Origin: CAZICM01 sp964537685
GTDB taxonomy: Bacteria > Myxococcota_A > Polyangia > Polyangiales > Polyangiaceae
NCBI GenBank assembly: GCA_964537685.1
Contig: CAZICM010000011.1
Span: 141,280 to 205,279 of the forward strand
Length of the DNA: 64,000 nucleotides
Reading direction: 5' to 3'
Both the position numbers and the translations under genes were made by a program. The notes below the pieces were generated by a model that ran no database searches, was not told where the DNA came from, and saw only the letters and a list, made by a program, of their open reading frames with translations. The number at the start of each line of letters is the position of its first letter. Positions within the stretch are counted from its first letter, which is position 1. Below are positions 41,963 to 51,175 of the stretch, piece by piece.

Positions 41963-42594
41963 CCGCATTTGACACGGCTCGAGCTGAAGCGTCGTTACGA
42001 CGCTCTGCGGCAGTCCCGCCCCTTACGGCATCCCCGCCATTTGCGCTTATAGAAGTACGCACCTGAAGGCCGCGCTCCCTGCCCCGCACAAAAAGCCTTT
42101 AAATCAAGGCAAAATAAAAAGCTTTTGAGGTCCAATGCATTTTTCAATTGACGGATTTGGGCGCCGTCACTACAGTGCGCGCGCCTGGCGCAAACTGACC
42201 TCTTCATGTTTCATGAAGCGGTTGTTTTTCCCTCAACACCCCGCTCCCCCTTCCCGTCAGGGAGAGTCACCGAAGGTAGGGTTTTCGTTCTTAATCTTCC
42301 CCCGATAGCGGGATTTCTGCGGAATGTGCGAAGAGCACTAACGCGCTTAACTTAAGTTCGAGGCGTGTTTAACAATTTCGAAATGATTTGGGAATGAGAA
42401 CCAAGCGGTGACGGTTCCTGCTCGGCTCATCCGATCGGCGCGGTTATCTGTCGCATTCATGTGTAGAACGTGCGCAAAGGGCGCACAAAATGAGCACAAA
42501 ACAGCGGCAAATAACCGAAAGGCAGGCTTAGGGACATCGGCCGAAGGATGGGTTGATTGTTGTGCACGGAGGGGTGGTAGGCAAAGGAGACACT
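41963..42594 (+). other. 632-base non-coding leader region of the CarD gene
   Basis: No gene is supported. It holds a strong promoter-like pair at 42148-42176, a CTTCATG/CATGAAG hairpin at 42202-42218 followed by GTTTTTCC, and a palindrome AACTTAAGTT near 42348. It is either the long leader of the CarD gene or contains a small RNA. Confidence 0.5.
42148..42176 (+). promoter_or_regulatory. Sigma-70-like promoter upstream of the CarD gene
   Basis: TTGACG (42148-42153), exactly 17 bases, TACAGT (42171-42176). The expected start near 42183 lies about 410 bases before the CarD start, and a hairpin with a T-rich tail follows at 42202-42218. Confidence 0.5.
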
Positions 42595-43101
42595 ATGCAG
42601 GCTCGTATGGAGATCCAGTTTAAAGTTGGCGATAAGGCGGTCTATCCGGCTCAAGGAGTAGCCGAGGTCGTCAACATAGAGGAAAAGGATATCGCTGGTA
42701 ATCGTCAGCGATTCTATGTCCTCCGCATACTCGACACGGATCGTAAGATCATGGTCCCGGTTAGCAATGCAAGCGCCGTGGGCTTAAGGCAAGTCATCTC
42801 AGAACAGGAGATCCGTGAGATTTTCGATATTCTGCGAGAGCGCACGATTGCATTTGATAACCAGACGTGGAACCGGCGCTATCGCGGATTCATGGACAAG
42901 ATCAAGACCGGTTCAATCTACGACGTAGCGGAAGTTCTGCGGGATTTGTACCGGTTGAAGACCGACAAGCAGCTTTCGTTTGGCGAGCGGCGCATGCTGG
43001 ACACGGCACGCACGCTGATCGTGAAGGAAATCGCGATTGCGCGGAGCCAGACGGAAGACCAGGTAAAGACCGAGATTGAAGCGATCTTTTTGGCGAACTA
43101 G
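42595..43101 (+). CDS. cdnL: CarD/CdnL family RNA polymerase-binding regulator
   Basis: The 168-residue protein has the CarD_CdnL_TRCF RNA-polymerase-interacting domain (FKVGDKAVYPAQGVAEVVNIEE, about 8-29) and the helical C-terminal domain (RRYRGFMDKIKTGSIYDVAEVLRDL). CdnL is essential in Myxococcus and stabilises open complexes at rRNA promoters; it lacks the HMGA-like tail of CarD itself. The ATG at 42595 follows AAAGGAGA; the TTG at 42553 only lengthens the N-terminus. The length is standard for CdnL. Confidence 0.93.
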   Translation: MQARMEIQFKVGDKAVYPAQGVAEVVNIEEKDIAGNRQRFYVLRILDTDRKIMVPVSNASAVGLRQVISEQEIREIFDILRERTIAFDNQTWNRRYRGFMDKIKTGSIYDVAEVLRDLYRLKTDKQLSFGERRMLDTARTLIVKEIAIARSQTEDQVKTEIEAIFLAN

Positions 43102-43137
43102 GCGCTTGTAGGCTTTTTGCCTGGCGCTGGGGCCTTG

Positions 43138-43174
43138 GAAGCCGGCTTTCCCCATGGAAAGGGAAGCCGGCTTC
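43138..43174 (+). terminator. Hairpin terminator after the CarD gene
   Basis: GAAGCCGGCTTTCCC and GGGAAGCCGGCTTC pair over 14 bp with one bulged T and an 8-base loop, followed by GCTGCATTTTAAC. It separates the convergent CarD and lipoprotein genes. Confidence 0.55.
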
Positions 43175-43182
43175 GCTGCATT

Positions 43183-43668
43183 TTAACCTCCAGGAGCGGG
43201 CCTCATTTGCACCGGTGGAAGCGCGGGCAGCAACACATCCACCCGCCAACCATTGTCTTCCAATACACAAGGCACTTGAGCCCGATCGGAAGCCGCACTG
43301 CCGGATACTTCGACCAAGGCGAATGGGCCCGCGATTTGAGCCGTATAGCGGCGAGGCTCAAAACGAAGCGAGAAACGTGAAGGAGCGATCATCGCCTCGG
43401 GCGTGATGGTCTTGCCCGTGGCCGCGCTGTAACGCTGAGCCCGCGCCGATAGATTTTGCTGAGCGCGTTTTGAGAGCAGCGAGAACACAAACTTGGCATC
43501 GCCCAAATCGCCGTGCACCCGCTTCATTCCATCGATGAACGCGCGCACCGCACCTTCCGGCGTCGCATTCGGAATACGCGGCCGGCAGCCCGCGAGCGTC
43601 AGTGCGAACAGCATCGCGAACACGCTGGCCAGCTTGATGCCCGCAAACGTTTTCACGGCGCGCTTCAT
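43183..43668 (-). CDS. Lipoprotein, DUF4878/NTF2-like
   Basis: The 161-residue product has a signal peptide with lipobox LTLAGC and a small alpha+beta domain that begins ATPEGAVRAFIDGMKRVH, as in DUF4878/SnoaL-like envelope lipoproteins. Function unknown. The ATG at 43668 overlaps the trpS stop as ATGA, so translation is coupled to tryptophanyl-tRNA synthetase, a surprising pairing. The longer frame from 43686 was rejected. Confidence 0.78.
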   Translation of the reverse strand: MKRAVKTFAGIKLASVFAMLFALTLAGCRPRIPNATPEGAVRAFIDGMKRVHGDLGDAKFVFSLLSKRAQQNLSARAQRYSAATGKTITPEAMIAPSRFSLRFEPRRYTAQIAGPFALVEVSGSAASDRAQVPCVLEDNGWRVDVLLPALPPVQMRPAPGG

Positions 43669-44660
43669 GACGATTTGAGCGGGCACATCCCCATCGCGCT
43701 TCGCACTTCATTCAGCGTTTTAGAAGCCCGCTCGCGGCACTTTTCGGCGCCCTGTTCAAGAACGAGACGCACGCGCTTTGGATCTGCGCGCAAAGCTTCC
43801 GCGCGCTCGCGGGCAGGCGCGAGCTCCACTTCCAGCGACTCGTGCAAAAGCTTCTTGCAATCGCCGCATCCAATGCCTGCTGTACGGCAGCCCTGATCGA
43901 CCTCGGCGATGCGCTCCTTGCTCGAGATCGCCGTATGCATCGTAAAAATATTGCAGACCTCGGGGTTGCCCGGAATCTCGCGCGTCACGCGCTGAGGATC
44001 GGTGAACGACTTGCCCAGCTTCTTCCATACGGCCTTTGGCGCTTCGAGAATCCCGATGGAATTGCCGCGCGACTTGCTCATCTTCTCCTGGCCATCGATG
44101 CCTTTGATCCGAAGCTTTAACGGATGCGGCTGAGGCTCGACCAGAAGCTCGACATTGAAACGCTGATTGAAGTGGCGCGCGAGATCCCGCGCGAGCTCTA
44201 GGTGCTGCACCTGATCGGCGCCCACGGGCACCAGCGATGCTTTGTACAGAAGAATGTCGGCGGCCATCAGCACTGGATACGTAAACAAGCCTGCATTCAC
44301 GCTTTGCTTGTGCTGCTCGCTCTTCTCTTTGAACTGCGTCATCCGCTGCAGATCGCCCATCGGCGCGACACACGACAAATACCAAGCGAGCTCAAAGTGC
44401 TGAGGCACATGGCTTTGAACGAACACCGTTGTCTTTTCCGGATCGACACCTGCGGCCAAATAACCAATCGCCGTTTCGAGCACGCGCGGTTCAAACTCTT
44501 TGATTTCATAGGGCGCGGTGAGCGCGTGAGCATCGACGACGCAGAAGAGAGGATCGTGCCCGCCGCTGCCTGCGAGGGCGACCCATTGGCGAAGAGCTCC
44601 GAGATAATTGCCCAGATGAAGTTCGCCCGTCGGCTGCATGCCGCTGAAGATGATGGCCAT
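43665..44660 (-). CDS. trpS: Tryptophanyl-tRNA synthetase
   Basis: From the ATG at 44660 the 331-residue protein has the class I signatures GMQPTGELHLGNYLGAL (HIGH equivalent) and EKMSKSRGN (KMSKS), and TrpS landmarks such as YPVLMAADILLYKASLVPVGADQVQHLEL. It charges tRNA-Trp. A C-terminal Cys pair (GIGCGDCKK) is seen in one TrpS subgroup. The frame upstream to 44750 contains no plausible start context. It is cotranscribed with a lipoprotein gene. Confidence 0.96.
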   Translation of the reverse strand: MAIIFSGMQPTGELHLGNYLGALRQWVALAGSGGHDPLFCVVDAHALTAPYEIKEFEPRVLETAIGYLAAGVDPEKTTVFVQSHVPQHFELAWYLSCVAPMGDLQRMTQFKEKSEQHKQSVNAGLFTYPVLMAADILLYKASLVPVGADQVQHLELARDLARHFNQRFNVELLVEPQPHPLKLRIKGIDGQEKMSKSRGNSIGILEAPKAVWKKLGKSFTDPQRVTREIPGNPEVCNIFTMHTAISSKERIAEVDQGCRTAGIGCGDCKKLLHESLEVELAPARERAEALRADPKRVRLVLEQGAEKCRERASKTLNEVRSAMGMCPLKSS

Positions 44661-44864
44661 GGCTTTGCGTGGGTTTAGTCGAAGGCGCGGCCCACCGTCC
44701 ATGGATTGTGCGGCCTGGGCGTATCGCGAAGGCCAGCCCCAAGCATCCAAGCCTCATGTTTTCGTTTTATTTTGAAAAATCTGCTTGATTTATTCTTCAT
44801 TAGGGCTAAACCTTCTTTTCGTTCATTCAAGCTGTTCAGCTTTCATACAGAGCGGAGAAGATAT

Positions 44865-45224
44865 ATGCCCTACGTGTGTCCGAATCCAGAAAGTTACGAA
44901 GGAAAGGTTGTTGATGGAGGCTCGTGCGCCCGATTTGTGCAGAAGGCAGCCGGCGCTTCTCATACAAGCCAGTGGAAAACAGGCGTGCACGTCAAAGATG
45001 CGGGTTATATACCTCATGGGACCGCCATTGCTACCTTTATTGGGGGTGTATATCCGAGCGGAGAACATGGCAAGCATGCGGCGATTTATATCTCGCATGA
45101 TGCGCATGGGATTCAAGTATGGGACCAATGGAAAGGGCGGCCCGTTGGAAAGCGCACCATTGCCTATAAACAGGGCGACAACGACCCGAGCAATGACGGG
45201 GATTTTTTCTACGTGATTGAGTAA
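44865..45224 (+). CDS. BPSL0067 family NlpC/P60-like amidase, orphan effector candidate
   Basis: The 119-residue protein matches the BPSL0067 family: YVCPNPESYEGKVVDGGSCARFV at the N-terminus with Cys21 as the nucleophile, a central GTAIATF segment, His71 in GKHAAIYI, and Asp87 in VWDQWKG. Related Tae4-like amidases cut peptidoglycan cross-links in interbacterial competition. There is no signal peptide and no adaptor or immunity gene next to it, so export, if any, would depend on a distant T6SS. GGAG precedes the ATG; the frame upstream to 44706 is not coding-like. Confidence 0.83.
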   Translation: MPYVCPNPESYEGKVVDGGSCARFVQKAAGASHTSQWKTGVHVKDAGYIPHGTAIATFIGGVYPSGEHGKHAAIYISHDAHGIQVWDQWKGRPVGKRTIAYKQGDNDPSNDGDFFYVIE

Positions 45225-45270
45225 CAGCCACAAATTTTTTGAATTGGCTCAGCATGTATAAGCTGCGCTC

Positions 45271-47682
45271 ATGTCCACCGAGCCGCAGCCTGCCCGTTCA
45301 GCGCCTCTCTATGCCATTGCCCTGCTCTTTGTCGCGTCGGGTGCGGCAGGACTCGTGGATCAGGTCTGCTTTTCCAAATATCTAAGCCTTGTTGTCGGGG
45401 CGACAGCCCATGCGGTCAGCGCCGTCCTCGCCGCCTTTATGACGGGCCTTGCCTTGGGCGCTCATCTGGGAGGCCGCTTTTCCGCCCGCACCCAAACCCC
45501 GCTCAAGGCTTATGGCATCATCGAAATTCTCGTTGCCCTCACCGTTGCCCTATCGCCCTTGGGCTTTGCCCTCATTGAACCGGCTTATGTCGCGCTTGCC
45601 CGCCTTGTTCCAGGTTCGATGGTGCTATCCAGCCTCCTTCGCTGGGTATTTGCGATGCTCGTTGTTATCGTTCCCACGACCGCCATGGGGGCAACTCTTC
45701 CTCTGCTCGCGCGCCTGATTGAGCAGAGAAATGATGCCCAAAGCCGAAGGCGTGCCTTGGGTGTTTTATATGCGGCCAATACACTGGGCGGTGCCATAGG
45801 TGCGCTGGGATCTGCGTATTTTGTGCTTCCCGCGCTTGGTTTGAGAACAACGACGCTTGCATCCGCGCTGACAAGCGCTCTTGTGGGTATCGTGGCCATT
45901 CGATGGGGCGCTCATGGCATTTCCAATCCCCCGAAACGCCTTGTTCAAGAGGTTTCCGAACAAAAAGCCCCCGCTCCAAAGGATGACGCGCACCGAGCCC
46001 AATGGGCCCTCGATATCGTGGCTTTTGCATCGGGTTTTCTGGTTTTGGGTTCGGAAGTATTGTTTACCCATCTGCTTGTGCTTTCGGTAGGTACAAGCGC
46101 CTATGCTTTTGGGCTGATTGTATGTATCTTTCTCGTATGCTTATTTTTCGGGGCATCCCTGGCTCCGCTCGCCGATCGCCTCTTCAGGGGAGGCTCTCTG
46201 GCCGTCGGGCTGTCCGCCGCTTCGTTTGCGCTCATGACAACCCTGCCCGTATGGGATATGCTGCCCGGCTTTTTTCGGGGCATGGGCAATCAAGCTACGA
46301 CGTTTGAAGCGCGTGAATTGGTCCGGGCAACGGCTGCATTTGTAGCGCTTGTAGGTCCCACAACCCTGATGGGATTATCCTTTCCGCTGCTGCTTCAGCG
46401 CATTGCCACGGCGCCGGACGCGGGCATTCGGGTTGGACGGGCTACCGCGATCAATACCCTTGGATCGGTCCTTGGGTCGCTGGTGGCCGGCTATATGCTG
46501 CTTCCGGCGCTCGGTGCACAGCGGGCGATTATGGCCGTGGGATTTTCCTTTTGCGCTTTAGGTCTTTTGATAGCGGCGATTAGCCCATCTTCTGGCAAAG
46601 TTCAGAAGCTATGGCGAGCGTTTGCGGCGATCCTGGCCCTTGGCTCTATTGCCGCCGGATTAAGGGCTCCTTCCTGGAATTTAGGTGAACTAACCGGGGG
46701 ATACAACGTATATTTTGACTATGGGCGCGGGGCTGAAACCATTGTGTATGCGGAAGAAGAAGTTCAAGGCGGGGTTACCACCGTTACGGAAAAAGACGGC
46801 GTGCACACGCTGCTCACCAATGGCAAATTTCAAGGCAACAATGGCGATGAAGTTCATGCGCAGCGTTTCTTCGCACATTACCCCGTGATGTTTACGCCGC
46901 GTTTAGAGAGAGCGCTTGTGATTGGCTTGGGAACGGGCACCACCCTGGGTACTTTGTCGGCCTATCCTTTTCAGCATATTGATGTTGCGGAAATATCTCC
47001 ATCGATTGTGAAGGCGGCCCGTAAATACTTTGGATCCATCGGTGCCGATCAACTCGACGATCCCCGGGTATCGCTTCATATCGCCGATGGGCGCAATCAC
47101 CTTCTGCTTTCCCAAAAGCCCTATGATTTAATTGGTATCGAGCTAACCAGTGTATGGTTTGCAGGAGCATCAAGCCTCTATACCCGGGAATTCTATCAGC
47201 TTGCAAAATCGAGGCTTTCAGAAGGCGGCGTATTGCAGCAATGGATTCAATTGCATCATATTTACCCCAAAGATCTGGCCACCGTACTGCGGACACTTCG
47301 GCTTGAATTCAGCCATGTTGTGCTCTTTTATGGAGGAGGGCAGGGGATTATCGTGGCATCAAACGCGCCCTTAATCGCCTCGCGGGCCCGGCTGGACCAA
47401 CTGGAAGCCGGTCTTTTGGGTTTTGCCCGGCCTGGCCGAAGTCTTTCTACCCTCCATGGCGATGTGCTTCTCCATCACGGGGGTATGGATTCGTTTATTA
47501 CCGATGCGGCCCGTGAAGCCGGTTTTCCCATCGAATCGCTTGTGGCTACCGATGATAACCTCATCCTCGAATACTCAACGCCCAGGGGGAATGTACTTCC
47601 TTGGTCCTCCAGGGAAGAGATGGTCACAAGGTTGTCGAAATATCGAGATATCCAGGCCATTCAGAAGTTGATGGGGCCTTAA
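45271..47682 (+). CDS. Membrane protein fused to spermidine synthase
   Basis: The 803-residue protein has about 12 membrane spans (residues 10-460, two repeats that begin SGAAGLVDQV and SGFLVLGSEVLFTH) and a C-terminal spermidine-synthase/SAM methyltransferase-fold domain: GLGTGTTLGTL (cofactor loop), DVAEISPSIV and a VSLHIADGRN strand near residue 600. Such fusions are widespread but uncharacterised; they are proposed to make or move polyamine-like compounds. The acidic residues needed for aminopropyl transfer are not obvious, so the substrate is open. Confidence 0.88.
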   Translation: MSTEPQPARSAPLYAIALLFVASGAAGLVDQVCFSKYLSLVVGATAHAVSAVLAAFMTGLALGAHLGGRFSARTQTPLKAYGIIEILVALTVALSPLGFALIEPAYVALARLVPGSMVLSSLLRWVFAMLVVIVPTTAMGATLPLLARLIEQRNDAQSRRRALGVLYAANTLGGAIGALGSAYFVLPALGLRTTTLASALTSALVGIVAIRWGAHGISNPPKRLVQEVSEQKAPAPKDDAHRAQWALDIVAFASGFLVLGSEVLFTHLLVLSVGTSAYAFGLIVCIFLVCLFFGASLAPLADRLFRGGSLAVGLSAASFALMTTLPVWDMLPGFFRGMGNQATTFEARELVRATAAFVALVGPTTLMGLSFPLLLQRIATAPDAGIRVGRATAINTLGSVLGSLVAGYMLLPALGAQRAIMAVGFSFCALGLLIAAISPSSGKVQKLWRAFAAILALGSIAAGLRAPSWNLGELTGGYNVYFDYGRGAETIVYAEEEVQGGVTTVTEKDGVHTLLTNGKFQGNNGDEVHAQRFFAHYPVMFTPRLERALVIGLGTGTTLGTLSAYPFQHIDVAEISPSIVKAARKYFGSIGADQLDDPRVSLHIADGRNHLLLSQKPYDLIGIELTSVWFAGASSLYTREFYQLAKSRLSEGGVLQQWIQLHHIYPKDLATVLRTLRLEFSHVVLFYGGGQGIIVASNAPLIASRARLDQLEAGLLGFARPGRSLSTLHGDVLLHHGGMDSFITDAAREAGFPIESLVATDDNLILEYSTPRGNVLPWSSREEMVTRLSKYRDIQAIQKLMGP

Positions 47683-47739
47683 GCCCAGCGCTCCTTCATC
47701 CTTTCATCCTCCATCTTGCCATGTTAAACCCAGCGCATC

Positions 47740-50700
47740 ATGCGCTCGCCCCTTTCCGATCCCCAGTTTCAGCAGCTTTACGAAGTCCTTGGCCCGCTTG
47801 GAAAGGGCGGGATGGGTGAAGTCGTCCGCATTCGCCACCGCCTCTGGGAAATCGATCTCGCGGTAAAAGTGCCCCTGCCCGATGCCATCGCATCCGCCGG
47901 AGGACTGTCCCGCCTTCGCCGCGAAGCCGAAACGTGGATTCGCCTATCCAGCCATCCCAATGTGGTGACTTGCCATTATGTCCGCTCCTTTTCCGATACC
48001 CCCCTTATCTTTATTGAGTTTGTCGAAGGTGGATCGCTTGCCGATGTGATTGGGCGCGGTATCTTCAAACATGCTGCATCAAGCAGCGCCACCATCGCTC
48101 AAGTCCTTTCCATTGCCTTCGATGTGGCTCACGGGCTTGCACATGCCCACGCGGCCGGAGTTGTCCATCAGGACATAAAACCCTCCAATATTCTTCTCGA
48201 TTCTTTTGGCGCGAAAATCACCGATTTTGGTATTGCCGCCGCAGGCCGCATCGAAAACATCCCCGCGGGGTCCGAGCTTCGGGGCGATGGAACCATGACC
48301 GCTACCGTTGTTGGGATGACCCCGCTTTATGCATCGCCTGAGCAGCTCGCGGCGTTTGGTTCTTCCAGCGCGGCGCTGGAATCCGGGCCCATCACGAGGG
48401 CCACCGATATCTGGTCGCTCGGTTTATTGCTGCTTGAAATGCTGCTTGGCAAACCTTTGTGGGGTCCGGGAAAGATTGAGCATGTCTTCGGGAAACGGAT
48501 GGAAGATTCATGGGAAGACTTGATTCCGCTCCTTCGCAAGATGCTTTCTTCCAAGCCCGCGCAGCGCCCTAAAGCCACCGAAGTCGCCTCGGAACTTTCC
48601 ACCTTACTCTCCCGCCGGGGCGTGTACCGGGCGCCTCCCGAGAATGCGGATCTGCGGGCCAACGGCTTGAACAATCGCGCGGTTTCGCTGCTCGATTTGG
48701 ATTTGCGCGATGAGGCGCGGCCTCTGCTCAGCCAGGCGCTGGCCATCGATCCATGCCATCCCGAGGCTGTGTTCAACGATACGCTTCTCGCATGGCGGAC
48801 AGGGGAGATGAACGATCGAGGAGCGCTGGAACGGGTCCGCCAGGCCCTCTCCGCAAAAGCCGGCTGGGAGGCCGAATTGCTGGAAGCCTGGATTCAGATT
48901 GAGCGGGGCGATGAAAAAAGCGCCTGGTTGGTGCTCGATCGGGTTGCGGAGCACGCGGCCGGTGCCGTTCGGGGAACAAGAGCCGTGGCCCGGGCTTCGC
49001 GGGCGGTGCGGGATAGCGTGCGCGAGACAGCGAGTTTTCGGGGCTGTCCTCAAACCGCGGATGGGCTGGCTGTTTCCCCCGATGAAACCCGTGTGGCTGT
49101 TGGGGGGCGGGATGGCTGTATCCGTATCTTCAACCTGGCTCAAGGCCAATGTGAACGGCGGATTCAGGCCCATTCGGGATATGCCTTTGACGTTGCGTTT
49201 AGCCCCGATGGGCGCCGTGTGTATTCCGTGGGCTGGGATTCGGTATTTACAGCTCATGATATTCAGAGCGGAATCCGGCTATTTACCCAGGAAATGCCAG
49301 GAAACTTATCGGCACTTGTTCTCTCCCCCGATGAAAAGCGCGCCTGGGTCGGGAGCTATAACGGTATATTCCGCGCCTTTGCTCTGGAAGAAGGAAAAGC
49401 CAAACCCATCGGCGATTGGCTCTCTTTACCTCACGATTTATCGATTATATGCGCTGTGCTCACCCCCGATTTACAGACCCTGTTGGTTTCGGGTGAGGAC
49501 AATACGCTGCACTATATCGATGCGGCAAACGGAGAAGTCCGAAAGAGCCTTAAGCTGCCTTCAAAGGCGTACAGCATCGCCTTTTTCACCGAAACGGGCC
49601 GGGAAATCATGGCGATTGGCCAGGGCGATCAACGGATTGCCTTGTACGATCTAAAATCGGGCGAGATCATCGGCGTTCTGCGGGATCTTCAATCGTGGGT
49701 GAATGTCATCGCCCTGAGCCCCAAGGGCCGCTGGGCTGTTTCGAGCAATGGATTGCATTGGTCGCTATGGGATTTGCCCGCTCGGCGCTGTATTCGCACC
49801 TACGAGGCTCCCGCGCTGATCACCGAAGCTCTTTTTCTTTCCAATGGAGAACTCCTGACGCTCGATTGGTCGGGGATGGTGCACCGCTACATGCTGGATG
49901 AGCCCAGCCGGGCGCCGACCATGGTTGCGCTTCCCCATCGCTCCCGGGAACTGGCTGCCGGCCGCTCCGCCGTGGATGCGGCGCTGGCCGAATCCTCTTC
50001 GGCACTCGAGGCGGGCCAAATTGGCAAGGCCCTCTCGGCGGCAAGGCGAGCCCGTGAATACCAGGGATTTGAACGAGCGCCCGATGTGCTTGCGCTTTGG
50101 GGACGTATTGCTGAAAAGGCCGAGCGAACAGGGGTTCGGGCTGTATGGCCCATCGATCACTTTGGGCGCATAAAGGCTTCTTCCGGGCTTGCCTTGAATC
50201 GGGCGTCGAATTGGCTGGCCGCCGCGGATGACCAAGGTGGAATCACCATTTGGGAAATGAATGCCGAAGCCCCGCCTCTTCGCATCCGAAAAATCAGCTT
50301 TCCCGAGGAAGAGCTATTCAGCCGGGCCATGGCTTTTTCCCCCGATGGAAAGACCTTGGCCGTGGGCACCTACCAACACCTCTATATCTACGATCTCGCC
50401 TCATGGGGAAAGCGCAGCATCGGCACGCTCCCGGGCTATGTGCGAAAAGTGGCTTTTGGAGGAAGCCGGGGAGAACGATTGGCCGCGCTCGATGATCAGG
50501 GTCATGCGCATTTCTTCAGAACCGCTGATCTGGAACATATTGCCTCTGTGCGTGGACCTGAAAACTGGGTAAATGCCCTGGCCTTTGTGAATGAAAAGCA
50601 AATTTTGGTAGGTGATTATGGCGGGCAATTAATCTTATGGGATATCGAGCGAGCATCGCAGCATTTACTCGACCCCAATGAATGGAAATCCGACAATCAA

Positions 50701-51111
50701 CACAAACCCATTCCAGAACAGGCTTTTATTCGGGATATGGCTGGGTTTGCGCCGGCGGGCACCAAGTCCGTTTCATGCATCCACGTTCGCGATGACCGAA
50801 TCTATTATGGCTGCGCCAGCAAGGGCGTTCACATCCTCAATGCCGATACAGGCTATAGGATTGCAACGCTATGGGGTCACACATCGACCGTTTCATGTAT
50901 GGATTTTCTGGACGACCATCATCTGGTGACGGGCAGCTTTGATAAAACCGTACGCATCTTCGATTTGCGCAGCGGCTCATGCTTATCGGTGGTGGAGGGC
51001 CACACGCATACGATCTGGGATATTGTGGCGCTGGATCGGCACACCTTCTTAAGCGCGAGCGACGATGGCCAGATTCGGCGTTTTTACATCGACTGGGAAC
51101 TTTCCCCTTGA
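47740..51111 (+). CDS. Ser/Thr kinase with WD40-type propeller repeats
   Basis: The 1123-residue protein has an N-terminal kinase domain (GKGGMGEVV at 21-29, Lys43, catalytic HQDIKPSN at 143-150, DFG at 162-164). The HRD Arg is Gln, so it is a non-RD kinase probably not controlled by activation-loop phosphorylation. A TPR-like stretch follows (about 305-420), then about twelve WD40-like repeats in two groups (about 430-720 and 790-1120), e.g. VAFSPDGRRVYSVGWD and GHTSTVSCMDFLDD. Such WD40 kinases are typical of cyanobacteria, Planctomycetes and myxobacteria and may scaffold signalling complexes. Confidence 0.9.
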   Translation: MRSPLSDPQFQQLYEVLGPLGKGGMGEVVRIRHRLWEIDLAVKVPLPDAIASAGGLSRLRREAETWIRLSSHPNVVTCHYVRSFSDTPLIFIEFVEGGSLADVIGRGIFKHAASSSATIAQVLSIAFDVAHGLAHAHAAGVVHQDIKPSNILLDSFGAKITDFGIAAAGRIENIPAGSELRGDGTMTATVVGMTPLYASPEQLAAFGSSSAALESGPITRATDIWSLGLLLLEMLLGKPLWGPGKIEHVFGKRMEDSWEDLIPLLRKMLSSKPAQRPKATEVASELSTLLSRRGVYRAPPENADLRANGLNNRAVSLLDLDLRDEARPLLSQALAIDPCHPEAVFNDTLLAWRTGEMNDRGALERVRQALSAKAGWEAELLEAWIQIERGDEKSAWLVLDRVAEHAAGAVRGTRAVARASRAVRDSVRETASFRGCPQTADGLAVSPDETRVAVGGRDGCIRIFNLAQGQCERRIQAHSGYAFDVAFSPDGRRVYSVGWDSVFTAHDIQSGIRLFTQEMPGNLSALVLSPDEKRAWVGSYNGIFRAFALEEGKAKPIGDWLSLPHDLSIICAVLTPDLQTLLVSGEDNTLHYIDAANGEVRKSLKLPSKAYSIAFFTETGREIMAIGQGDQRIALYDLKSGEIIGVLRDLQSWVNVIALSPKGRWAVSSNGLHWSLWDLPARRCIRTYEAPALITEALFLSNGELLTLDWSGMVHRYMLDEPSRAPTMVALPHRSRELAAGRSAVDAALAESSSALEAGQIGKALSAARRAREYQGFERAPDVLALWGRIAEKAERTGVRAVWPIDHFGRIKASSGLALNRASNWLAAADDQGGITIWEMNAEAPPLRIRKISFPEEELFSRAMAFSPDGKTLAVGTYQHLYIYDLASWGKRSIGTLPGYVRKVAFGGSRGERLAALDDQGHAHFFRTADLEHIASVRGPENWVNALAFVNEKQILVGDYGGQLILWDIERASQHLLDPNEWKSDNQHKPIPEQAFIRDMAGFAPAGTKSVSCIHVRDDRIYYGCASKGVHILNADTGYRIATLWGHTSTVSCMDFLDDHHLVTGSFDKTVRIFDLRSGSCLSVVEGHTHTIWDIVALDRHTFLSASDDGQIRRFYIDWELSP

Positions 51112-51175
51112 CGTCGATCGCAAATTGTGCATGCCGTCCGTCAATCACCAGACCCGGGCGATGCGCCTTGGCGGT

